The translations under genes were made by a program, and so were the position numbers. From assembly GCF_025403405.1 (NCBI RefSeq), contig NZ_JANEZT010000010.1:1-40726 (forward strand): DNA of 40,726 nucleotides. The letters are read 5' to 3'. This DNA comes from Frankia tisae (GTDB lineage: Bacteria > Actinomycetota > Actinomycetes > Frankiales > Frankiaceae). Under the pieces are notes generated by a model. It made no database searches and had not been told where the DNA came from. It saw nothing but the letters and a program-made list of their open reading frames with translations. Below are positions 23,980-31,805 of this stretch, one piece after another; the stretch's first letter is position 1; every line of letters starts with the position of its first letter.

Positions 23980-24854
23980 CGGACGACCGCCCCGATGGCG
24001 TCGAGCAGCGCCGGGAACGAGGAGCGGGCGTACTCGCGCACCTGCTCCTCGGGCAGGGTGTTCAGCGACGAAGGCAGCTCGACCAGGCGCAGGCCCGGCC
24101 GGCCGTTGTCGGCGGCGAGGGTGCGCGCGAGGCCGACGAAGTGCTCGGTGGCCGCGACGACGGTGGGCAGCCCGCGGTTGAGGGCGTTCAGGCCGTCCTT
24201 GACACTCCACGAGGTGCACGAGCCGCAGTTCGCCAGGCCCGAGATGACGGCGTCGACCCCGCCGACGAAGGCGTCGTACTCCGCCTGCCTGCGCTCGCCC
24301 TCGGCGCCCTTGAGCCCCTGGGCCCGCCGCCACGTCGTGACGATCGCACCGGCCCGCTCCAGCTCGGCGATCCACTCGTCGACGGTCTGGTCCCACGCCT
24401 GCCACAGCACGTCGACCCGCACCCCGACACGCCGGCCCCGCAGCGGGCCGAGATCCGGCCCCGGGTCGGGGTCACCGGGAACGACGCCGCCGGTGGGGTC
24501 CAGCACGGTGATCGACGAAGGCGCCGGACCGGCGGGCGCGGCGCCACCGTCACCGGCGGCGCCACCGTCACCGGCAGGGACCGGCTGGCGGGAGTCGTCG
24601 ATGCGCACCGCCGTGAGGCCGGGCAGGGCGCTGCGCAGCCGGGTCTCGACCACCTGCCGTAACTGGTCGGGCGGCAGGGCGCAGTTGTCCCCGCAGTCCG
24701 CGTCGTCGAGGCTGAACGACAGGTCCACCGTGCCGGTGCGCTCGTCGACCGCGCTGAGCGCGAGCGTGCCGCCCTCGCTGCCCAGCAGCGCGGCGAGCTC
24801 GGCGACGGTCCTCGCAACCGAGGCGTGTCGCACGCCCTGCACCAGGCCCGTCAT
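23976..24854 (-). CDS. NifU-like domain fused to UGSC-family (CGSC variant) protein
   Basis: 292-residue two-domain protein. Residues about 10-85 resemble a NifU C-terminal-type domain, with DADCGDNCALPPDQLRQVVE giving a C-x3-C pair, although the usual CxxC spacing is not kept. A Pro/Gly/Ala linker follows. The C-terminal domain carries GLANCGSCTSWSVKD, the hallmark motif of the UGSC family, in which the first position is selenocysteine in some members and Cys here. A strand pattern like a periplasmic-binding or Rossmann half (GRRVGVRVDVLWQAWD) precedes it. ATG 24854 is chosen; a TTG at 24881 is possible. Coupled to the downstream gene; redox or sulfur/metal chemistry is likely. Confidence 0.72.
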   Translation of the reverse strand: MTGLVQGVRHASVARTVAELAALLGSEGGTLALSAVDERTGTVDLSFSLDDADCGDNCALPPDQLRQVVETRLRSALPGLTAVRIDDSRQPVPAGDGGAAGDGGAAPAGPAPSSITVLDPTGGVVPGDPDPGPDLGPLRGRRVGVRVDVLWQAWDQTVDEWIAELERAGAIVTTWRRAQGLKGAEGERRQAEYDAFVGGVDAVISGLANCGSCTSWSVKDGLNALNRGLPTVVAATEHFVGLARTLAADNGRPGLRLVELPSSLNTLPEEQVREYARSSFPALLDAIGAVVR

Positions 24855-24953
24855 GCCGCGACCCGATCGCGGGGCGGCCAACAGCCCGCGGCCCCCGTCG
24901 TTACCGATCCGTCCATGGCGTCATCCCATCGTCGTCCGGGGAGTGGAGGCGCT

Positions 24954-24972
24954 TAGCGTAAGCCTTACGCTA
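24954..24972. promoter_or_regulatory. Perfect palindromic operator upstream of UGSC operon
   Basis: TAGCGTAAGCCTTACGCTA is a perfect inverted repeat (9 bp each side of a central C), about 100 bp before the UGSC-operon start codon and just after the TetR-family gene. GTAAG/CTTAC half-sites recur before the nitroreductase gene, pointing to one regulator for both. Most likely a TetR-family operator. Confidence 0.75.
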
Positions 24973-25011
24973 GACGGCGTCCAGGGGATCGATCGACGGC
25001 GGCACGCCGTC

Positions 25012-25686
25012 TCAGAGCGCGGAGGGGGAGTCGGGGGCGGAGGCGACCGGGCGTGCCGGGCGCAGGCTGTCGATGAACAGGTCGAGCTCGGGGCCGAAGT
25101 CCGGCCGGCACTCGTCGGCGGCCATGACGGGCAGGATGACCCGCAGGTGCGGTAGTTCCTCGCTGCGCGCCGCGATGCGCAACCAGTCGTCGATCAGGTC
25201 GGCCTGGTGCGTCTGCGCGCCGGCCGGGCTCGCCGTCTGGACCAGGACGGCGCCGAACAGCAGCCCGGTCAGCGACCGGAAACGGCGCACGGCGGTCGGC
25301 TCGTCGAGCCCGGCGTCGAGAAGCGCGCCGAAGAACGCGTCGAAGACACGCAGCGCCAGGACCGAGCGCGGGTCGGCCTGGTTGGCGACCACCGCCCGGG
25401 CCACGACCGGATGGGCCGCGAACGCCGCGAACATGCCATTACCCAGCAACCGCAGCCGCTCGTCCCAGGCGAGCGCGGGATCGGGCAACGGGACGGACTC
25501 GTAGATGCGCGCCGCGAGGCCGTCGAGCAGGTCACGCTTGTTCGCGACGTGGTTGTACAGCGACATCGCCTCCACCCCGAGCTCGGCCGCGAGCCGGCGC
25601 ATCGTCAGATCGGCCAGGCCGCGCTCGTCGGCAAGCCGTAGCGCGGCGTCGAGAACCGTCCGCCGGCTCAGCGTCTGACGCGGCAC
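25012..25686 (-). CDS. TetR-family regulator (TetR_C-type ligand domain)
   Basis: 224-residue TetR-type regulator. Helix-turn-helix LTMRRLAAELGVEAMSLYNH is followed by VANKRDLLDGLAARIYES, and the C-terminal domain has the pattern of the classical TetR_C group (AFAAHPVVARAVVANQ, FRSLTGLLFGAVL). GTG 25686 is the start because GGAGGG lies 6 nt before it and the family N-terminus begins there. Its start region is divergent to the nitroreductase gene with GTAAG-type sites between them, and a perfect palindrome lies downstream, before the UGSC operon. It likely represses itself, the nitroreductase and the UGSC operon. Confidence 0.9.
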   Translation of the reverse strand: MPRQTLSRRTVLDAALRLADERGLADLTMRRLAAELGVEAMSLYNHVANKRDLLDGLAARIYESVPLPDPALAWDERLRLLGNGMFAAFAAHPVVARAVVANQADPRSVLALRVFDAFFGALLDAGLDEPTAVRRFRSLTGLLFGAVLVQTASPAGAQTHQADLIDDWLRIAARSEELPHLRVILPVMAADECRPDFGPELDLFIDSLRPARPVASAPDSPSAL

Positions 25687-25786
25687 GGATCCCTCCGAGA
25701 CGAGGTGAGCGGAGCCTGGGATCGGCGGCTGGCACTGGCCAGTGGGTGGCATTGGTCGGCGGGCGTGATATTACCTTACTTACCTT

Positions 25787-25796
25787 GTAAGCTTAC
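25787..25796. promoter_or_regulatory. GTAAG/CTTAC half-site cluster in divergent promoter
   Basis: GTAAGCTTAC is a perfect 10-bp palindrome with further CTTAC-type half-sites at 25775-25783. It lies between the TetR gene and the nitroreductase gene and shares its core with the 19-bp palindrome at 24954, but without the central base. Confidence 0.5.
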
Positions 25797-25827
25797 GGGA
25801 TAAGTACAGGTATCAGTGGAGGATTCC

Positions 25828-26442
25828 GTGGACGCCGAAACCCTGCTCACCACCACCCGTTCGGTCCGCCGCAAGCTCGATCTGGACCGGCCGGTGGAAC
25901 CCGAGGTCCTGACGGACTGCCTGCGCATCGCCCAGCAGGCCCCGGCCGCCGGCATGCTGCGCTCGAACCTGCGCTGGATCGTGGTGCGCGACCAGGCCCT
26001 GCGGGAGAAGATCGCGGCGCCGATCCGCGAGGTGGGCCGCGAGTCCCAGGCGACATACGGGCACCTGGTCGACGCCCGGACACTCGCCTCGGGGAAGTAC
26101 CTGCTCGACGCGCTGCACCGCGTCCCGGTGCTGGTCGTGCCGTGCATGCAGGGCCGCCCCGCCGGCGGCAACGGGGAGCTGTCCGCCTTCTACGGCTCGG
26201 CCTACCCGGCGATCTGGAGCTTCCAGCTCGCCCTGCGCGCCCGCGGCCTCGGCAGCACCATGGTCGGCTACCACCTGATCGGCCGCGAGCGGGAAGTCGC
26301 CGACATTCTCGACATCCCCGACGACGTCACCCAGATCTCGATGCTGGCCGTCGCCTACACGACCACCGACACCTTCCACCCCGCCGACTGGCCCCCGGTC
26401 GAGGAGATCACCTACCACGACGGCTGGGGCCACCCAGCCTAG
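25828..26442 (+). CDS. Nitroreductase-family FMN protein
   Basis: 204-residue nitroreductase-fold oxidoreductase. FMN-binding blocks visible are TTTRSVRRKLD at the N-terminus, IAQQAPAAGMLRSNLRWIVV, and the C-terminal GLGSTMVGYHLIGR. GTG 25828 has GGAGG 6 nt upstream and is preferred to the GTG at 25816. It is divergent from a TetR gene and separated from it by operator-like repeats, so it is probably inducible by the regulator's ligand. It may reduce nitro or quinone compounds or act in a specialised pathway with the UGSC operon. Confidence 0.9.
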   Translation: MDAETLLTTTRSVRRKLDLDRPVEPEVLTDCLRIAQQAPAAGMLRSNLRWIVVRDQALREKIAAPIREVGRESQATYGHLVDARTLASGKYLLDALHRVPVLVVPCMQGRPAGGNGELSAFYGSAYPAIWSFQLALRARGLGSTMVGYHLIGREREVADILDIPDDVTQISMLAVAYTTTDTFHPADWPPVEEITYHDGWGHPA

Positions 26443-26465
26443 TCCGCGTGTCGAATTATGATCTG

Positions 26466-27010
26466 TCAGCCTAGATCCCCGGTTGCCAACCAACCGTCCG
26501 CGGTAAGCCTCACCCCGCCCGATTCTTCATCGCCTCTGTCAAGGCATCCGGCGGTGACGGAGGTACCGCGGACGCGCACCTCGCCGACGGACCGTTCCGA
26601 AAGCGCACGGCCCGTCGGCGGATCGGCGACACATACTTCCAGCCCGGGGACCGCCGGACCAAGCCGGACCAGCCCGCGCGCCCGGGCACGGTCCGTAGCT
26701 GGTACGGCAATATGCTCGCCAGCAAGAATGCCGGCGTCCGCCTCGTCAATCCGCAGTCCACGCGTCGTGGGCATGGTGACGGCAAGAGTCGCCTCCGCCA
26801 ATCCATAGGCAGGCAGGAACGCGTCTCTGTCCAGGCCATGCCGCGCCGCTGCGGCAAGAAACCTCTCGATGGCCTCCGGATCGATAGGCTCCCCGCCGCA
26901 CAGGGCGACCCGCACCGACGACAGGTCCAACGTCGGCCCGCTCTCGAGCAATCTGCCCGCCAACGCGTAGAACGAAGGGGTCCGCACGCGTTGTGGGCGC
27001 GGCCACCGAG
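26466..27010 (-). pseudogene. Adenylate-forming enzyme (acyl-AMP/CoA ligase) internal fragment
   Basis: The minus-strand frame RTPSFYALAGRLLESG, LSSVRVALCGGEPIDPEAIE, LPAYGLAEATLAVTMP and LTADGWLATGDLG is the middle of an AMP-binding ligase, most like fatty-acyl-AMP ligases. A8-region sequence stops right after GDLG, where an intact enzyme would continue for more than 100 residues. The N-terminal adenylation half is also absent. The upstream part (to about 27136) in another frame shows no clear family match. It is a fragment without start, C-terminal domain or partners. Confidence 0.7.
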
Positions 27011-27641
27011 AGGAACGACGGCCGCGTACGCCTCCGAGAATGGCAGTAGCGACCAGCTGTGGTACAGCATCAGCCCACTTCGTTGTCTTTGTGTAGTGTC
27101 ACTTTTTGTGACACAACGCGGCTCCGACTGCCTCACCGACTACTTTTCGCAAGTCTCCATGGAAGCTAGTGCAGGCATATACGGACCGTCGACACCTAGA
27201 GTGAGCAGGACTGGATCAACGTCGCACCAACGATGACATTCCGTAATCGCTATGACTTGGGTCACCCGCTGGAGTATTACAGCTTCGAAACATGACCAGA
27301 TCGGTGCCATGAGAATGCCTGGTGCCGCGAGGCACGACGTTGACCATGCGTGCCCGATAGCTGTTCCTCGTGGTCACGGCCCTGGTCGGCACGTCCAGCG
27401 GGGAGAGGAGGGGAGATTGCCGCCTTTGTCTCGACTGAGAGCACCGCCACCGCGTCGGCCGCCGCCCCGACCCGCCTTCGCCTGGGCACCCCGGCCGCAT
27501 CGGTAAGAACCACTGGCGGCCCGCGGACAATGGCGGCGCAGCGGGTGACGGCTCGGCCAGGGAAGATGGTCACGGTCCGCAACGTGTAACAATCGGTAGG
27601 TAGGACACGCCGGACACGGACCCGTTTGGGGGAGGAGCCTG
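27011..27641. other. Gene-poor stretch before the Wadjet operon
   Basis: No gene is recognised in about 630 bp. Base composition is visibly lower in GC than the flanks, especially at 27060-27310. A perfect hairpin/palindrome lies at 27096-27114. Short open frames on both strands carry no familiar motif. GGGGGAGGAG at the right end is the ribosome-binding site of jetC. The stretch may be the boundary of an inserted defence island. Confidence 0.5.
27096..27114. promoter_or_regulatory. Perfect inverted repeat, hairpin or operator
   Basis: GTGTCACTTTTTGTGACAC: 7-bp arms around five T. It lies in AT-richer non-coding DNA, 530 bp before the Wadjet operon and beside the ligase fragment. The loop rather than the tail is T-rich, so a terminator is unlikely; a dimeric repressor site is more plausible. 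Confidence 0.45.
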
Positions 27642-30600
27642 TTGACCCTGGCCCCGGACCCGGCTCAGGCACCGGTCGCCGCGCGGTGGCGGCCGTCGCG
27701 GGCGGGCATCCTCAACGTCTACCAGTACGGCGATGAGACGCTGCACTTCGCCGGCGGCCGCCTGCTGCTGCGCGGGGTCAACGGGTCGGGCAAGTCGACG
27801 GCGATGAACATGCTGCTGCCGTTCCTACTGGAGGCCGACACCCGCCGGATCGATGCCGCCGGCGAGCAGACCGGCGTCCTGCGTTCGTGGATGCTCGCCG
27901 ACACCGAGGAGACGCAGCGCACCGGTTACCTGTGGATCGAGTTCGCCCGGCCGGACGACGAGGTCCCCGGCGGGGTGCGTTACCACTGCTTCGGCTGCGG
28001 CATCCGGGCGAACCGCAGCACCGATCGGGTCACCTCCTGGTGGTTCTCCACCCCCCGACGGGCCCGGATCGACTTCTCCCTCACCGCCGACCGGACCCCG
28101 CTCACCATCGATGCGCTGCGCGCGGAACTCGGCGCGGACGCCGTGTTCGCCAGGGCCGCGGACTACCAGGACGAGGTGTCCCGGCGGCTGTTCGGTGGTG
28201 CGAACCCGGCCGGCTACCTCGCGCTGCTCCATCAGATTCGCAACCCACGGGTCGGCGACCGCATCGACGCCGACCTGCCACAACGCCTGCGGGAGGCGCT
28301 CCCGCCGGTGCCCCAGGACGCCATCGCCGATGCCGCCCAGCCGCTGGAGGATCTCGAAGACCACCGGCGCAACGTCACCGCGCTGGAACAGACCGACCGC
28401 GCCCTGGGCAGCCTGTTCGACACCTACCGGCACTACGGTCGACGGGTGCTGCTGGCCACGGTGGCGCAGGCGGCGACCGCGGTCAGCACGGCCCGCTCGG
28501 CGGCCCAGCAGCGGGGGCGGTTACGCACCGCGGCCGAGACTGCGGCCGAGACCGAACGCAGGCTCGACGCCCAGGTCGACGCGCTGGCGAAGGAGCAGTC
28601 CACGGCGCAGGCGCGGCTGACCGGGCTGCGCAACTCCGCCGCCTACCGCGACCACCAGGCTCTGCTCGCCCGCGAGCAGCATGTGGCGGACCTGCGGACG
28701 CAGGCGACGCGGATGGCGGCGCAGCGGACGAACGCCCAGCGTCGGGTCGGCGTGGCCGCGACGACGGTGACCGCCCGGCGGGCCCGCGTCGACGGCGATC
28801 TGGACCGGATCCGACTCGGCTTGGCCGAGCTCACCCGGCAGGCTCTGCCCGCGGCCGTCCCACTGCGCCTGCCGGACCCACCGGTACTGCTGGTCGAGCC
28901 CCACGCCGGCGGGGTGGAGGGACCGCGGCCGGGCGTCGACCCGCTGGCCGATCTCTCCCTGCGGCCCGCCGCGGACGCACTGCGTCGGCGCCGCCAGGAG
29001 GTGCGCGATGTGGACGACCTGCTGCGGGGCGCGCACAGTGCCGACAGCGCGGCCGCGACGGCGAACGGTGTCGCCGAGACGACCGGCGGCGAGGCCGACC
29101 GGGCGCGCGAGAGCGCGGCGAAGGCCCGTACCGAGGCCGAGGCGGCCGGGGAGCGCCACCGCGCCGCGGTGCTGGACTGGGCCGGGCGATTCGGCGAGCT
29201 GCTGCGGGCGGTGCCGCCGGCCGAGCCGGCTGGCCCCGCGGGTTGGCTGCCCGTGCCACCCGCGCCCGACCCCGGCGGTGACGAGCTGCGGGCCGTTGCA
29301 CGCGCCCGCGTCGACGCCGCGGCCACCCAGGCGGCCGATGCCGCGGAGGCGCTGGCCGCGGCCGTGGCAGCGGCGGGGGTCCGCGTCGAGGCGGCCACCG
29401 CCGAGGCCACCCGGCTGGCTGCCGAGCTGGCCACGGTGCGGGCCGCCGCCGAGCTTCCGCTGCCGCGAGGTGGTTGGCGCGCCGCGCAACCGGCGGACGC
29501 CGCCCTGTTCGCCTCGCTCGTCGACTTCGCTCCCGGTCTCGACGACGCCGCTCGCGCCGGTCTGGAGGCGGCGTGCGAGGCGGTCGGGCTGCTGACGGCA
29601 CGGGTGCTCGACGACGGCAGCGTGCTGGCGGCGACCGGCGAGCTGCTCGTCGTCCCGGGACCCGCGGTGGCGCCGAATCTCGCCGCCGCGCTCGTCCCGG
29701 CGTTGCCGGTCGGGGCGGCGGTCGGCGCGGACGCCGTGCGACGGGTCCTGGAACATGTCGGGCTGGGCGCCCTGGCCGGAACCGCGCTGTGGGTGGACGT
29801 CGACGGCGCCTTCGCCGCGGGACCGCTGCGCGGCAGGCACGTCAAGACTGGTGCCGAGCATGTCGGCGCGGGTGCGCGGGCCGCGGCCCGGCAGCGCCGG
29901 ATCGCCGAGCTCGCCGCGGCGCTGGACGTCGCCGAACGGGGCCGCGACGTCCAGCGGAAGACGCACGACACGCTGCGCCGGCACGCCGACCTGCTGCGCG
30001 CCCACGCCCGCACCGTGCCGTCCACCGCGCCAGTCGACGACGCGGCGGCGGCCGCCTTCGGCGCCACCGGCGACGCCCGGCGCACCGCCGACCGGGCCAC
30101 CGAAGCGCGCGAGGCGGCGGTGCGCGCCGAACGCGCCGCCGAGCAGACCTGGGCACGAGCCCAGACCGGCGCCGCGGCCGCCCGGCTCCCCCTCGACGGC
30201 GACGCGCTGGCCGGCGCTGCGGCCGCGGTCACCGACGCCCAGGCGGAGCTGGACCGGATGCCGGGGCGCGTGGAGGCCGCCCGGCGTTCCCTCGACGACT
30301 GGGCGGCGGCCGTCGCGGCCTTCGTCGCGGAGTCCGACACGCTGACCAGGGCCGCCGAGGAGGCCGCCGAGACGGGGCTGGCCGCCGAGACGGCCACTGA
30401 GGAGCTGGCCGCGGCCCGCGCGGCGCTCGGTGAGGAACCGCGCCGGGTTGCCGAGCAGATCATCCAGCTTGACGCCCGGCGGACCCAGATCGACGGCGAG
30501 CTGGCTGCCGCCCGCCGTGCCCACACCGAGGCGTTCGGCATGTCGGTGTCGGCGCGGGAGAGGGCGGACAGCGCCGCGGATGCCGCCGAGCGGGCCGAGC

Positions 30601-31805
30601 GGGCCTGCCGGGACCAGCGGGCGGAGCTGCTCGCCGTGGCCACGGTCGACGGCCTGCTCACGGCGTCCGCCCGGCAACGTCCGAGCGGCACCGAGGCCGA
30701 GAACCAGGACGGGCAGGCGGCGCAGGAAGGCCCGGCGGCCCAGAGCGGGCAGGTACAACCTCCGGCGACCCCGGACACCATCGACGGGACGTCTCGGCTG
30801 GTCTCCTGGCTGCGCGAACGCGTGCCGGAGCCTGAACGCGACGTCAGCGAGGACGCCCTGCACCGCTCGCTGCGCGCCATCCGGGACGGCCTGGGCGCCG
30901 GCTGGGACGCCGAGTCCCGCCGCGGCTCGGACGGCGCGCCGCTGGCTGTGGAGGTCTCCGGCCCGTACGGCCGCCGCGTGCTGCCCGACGCCACCATTCA
31001 GGTCGCGGCCGACCTGCGCCGCGCCCGGGGGCTGCTCACCGTCCAGCAGGACCAGGCGCTGCGCAACCTGCTGCACGGCCGGGTCGCCCAGGAGGTCGCC
31101 CGCGCGCTGTTCGACGCCCGGGAGCTGATCGAGCGGATGAACGCGGTCCTCACAGCGGTGACGACCAGCCAGGGCATCGGCGTCCGGCTCGACTGGCGGA
31201 CCCGCGGCAACCTCGACCCGGCCACCGCCACCGCGCTGCGGCTGCTGGCCAAGGACCCGGACGCGCGCACCGCCGAGGAGGACGCCGCCGTGCGCGCCGC
31301 GGTCGCCGGCCTCGTCGACGAGGAGCGCCGCGGTCGGCCCGAGGCGTCCTACCGGGATGTCATCGGCGACGTGCTGGACTACCGGAGCTGGCACGAGCTG
31401 CGGATCTACCTGTGCCGGCCGGGGCGCGCCGACGAGCTGCTCGGCCGGCGGACCCGGCTGTCGGAGGGGGAGAAGAAGCTCGTCACCTACCTGCCGATGG
31501 CGGCGGCGGCTTCCGCCTCGGCGGCCGCCCACGATCCCCACGGCGTCGGCGCACCCCGGTTGATCCTGCTCGACGACGCCTTCGCGAAGGTGTCGGAGGA
31601 CAATCACGCCCGGCTGTTCGGCCTGCTGGTGAGCCTGGATCTCGACTTCGTCGTGACGAGCGAGCGATTGTTCGGCACCCACGCGGACGTGCCCGAACTG
31701 TCGATCATCGAGGTGCTGCGCGACCCGGACCTGCGCACGATCGCGCTGGTCCACTACCACTGGGACGGCCGGGCGCGCACCGAGCTGGCGGTCGCGTCCC
31801 GATGA
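27642..31805 (+). CDS. jetC: Wadjet type II SMC-like ATPase JetC (TIGR02680 family)
   Basis: 1387-residue SMC/MukB-like ATPase, the motor of a Wadjet anti-plasmid system that, from studied relatives, extrudes DNA loops and triggers cleavage of small circular DNA. Walker A GVNGSGKS lies at about residues 45-52. Long Ala/Glu/Arg-rich coiled-coil arms fill about 230-1170. The C-terminal head carries signature LSEGEKK (1273-1279) and Walker B LILLDDAFAKVSEDN (from 1307). TTG 27642 is preceded by GGGGGAGGAG, so this unusual start is well supported. The stop overlaps jetA as ATGA. No zinc-hook CxxC is seen in the arms. Type II Wadjet operons usually list jetC third; here it is first. Confidence 0.93.
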   Translation: MTLAPDPAQAPVAARWRPSRAGILNVYQYGDETLHFAGGRLLLRGVNGSGKSTAMNMLLPFLLEADTRRIDAAGEQTGVLRSWMLADTEETQRTGYLWIEFARPDDEVPGGVRYHCFGCGIRANRSTDRVTSWWFSTPRRARIDFSLTADRTPLTIDALRAELGADAVFARAADYQDEVSRRLFGGANPAGYLALLHQIRNPRVGDRIDADLPQRLREALPPVPQDAIADAAQPLEDLEDHRRNVTALEQTDRALGSLFDTYRHYGRRVLLATVAQAATAVSTARSAAQQRGRLRTAAETAAETERRLDAQVDALAKEQSTAQARLTGLRNSAAYRDHQALLAREQHVADLRTQATRMAAQRTNAQRRVGVAATTVTARRARVDGDLDRIRLGLAELTRQALPAAVPLRLPDPPVLLVEPHAGGVEGPRPGVDPLADLSLRPAADALRRRRQEVRDVDDLLRGAHSADSAAATANGVAETTGGEADRARESAAKARTEAEAAGERHRAAVLDWAGRFGELLRAVPPAEPAGPAGWLPVPPAPDPGGDELRAVARARVDAAATQAADAAEALAAAVAAAGVRVEAATAEATRLAAELATVRAAAELPLPRGGWRAAQPADAALFASLVDFAPGLDDAARAGLEAACEAVGLLTARVLDDGSVLAATGELLVVPGPAVAPNLAAALVPALPVGAAVGADAVRRVLEHVGLGALAGTALWVDVDGAFAAGPLRGRHVKTGAEHVGAGARAAARQRRIAELAAALDVAERGRDVQRKTHDTLRRHADLLRAHARTVPSTAPVDDAAAAAFGATGDARRTADRATEAREAAVRAERAAEQTWARAQTGAAAARLPLDGDALAGAAAAVTDAQAELDRMPGRVEAARRSLDDWAAAVAAFVAESDTLTRAAEEAAETGLAAETATEELAAARAALGEEPRRVAEQIIQLDARRTQIDGELAAARRAHTEAFGMSVSARERADSAADAAERAERACRDQRAELLAVATVDGLLTASARQRPSGTEAENQDGQAAQEGPAAQSGQVQPPATPDTIDGTSRLVSWLRERVPEPERDVSEDALHRSLRAIRDGLGAGWDAESRRGSDGAPLAVEVSGPYGRRVLPDATIQVAADLRRARGLLTVQQDQALRNLLHGRVAQEVARALFDARELIERMNAVLTAVTTSQGIGVRLDWRTRGNLDPATATALRLLAKDPDARTAEEDAAVRAAVAGLVDEERRGRPEASYRDVIGDVLDYRSWHELRIYLCRPGRADELLGRRTRLSEGEKKLVTYLPMAAAASASAAAHDPHGVGAPRLILLDDAFAKVSEDNHARLFGLLVSLDLDFVVTSERLFGTHADVPELSIIEVLRDPDLRTIALVHYHWDGRARTELAVASR

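Noticed and set aside
22642-25155. 837-codon open frame on the plus strand
   Set aside because: It is antisense to the UGSC operon and its TetR neighbours, which show conserved motifs; the plus frame is low-complexity.
27252-27592. Short open frames on both strands before Wadjet
   Set aside because: No motif, no good ribosome-binding site, and mixed codon use; likely non-coding.
28521-31760. 1079-codon open frame on the minus strand
   Set aside because: Antisense to the JetC ATPase with intact Walker motifs. Gly/Arg/Val composition only.
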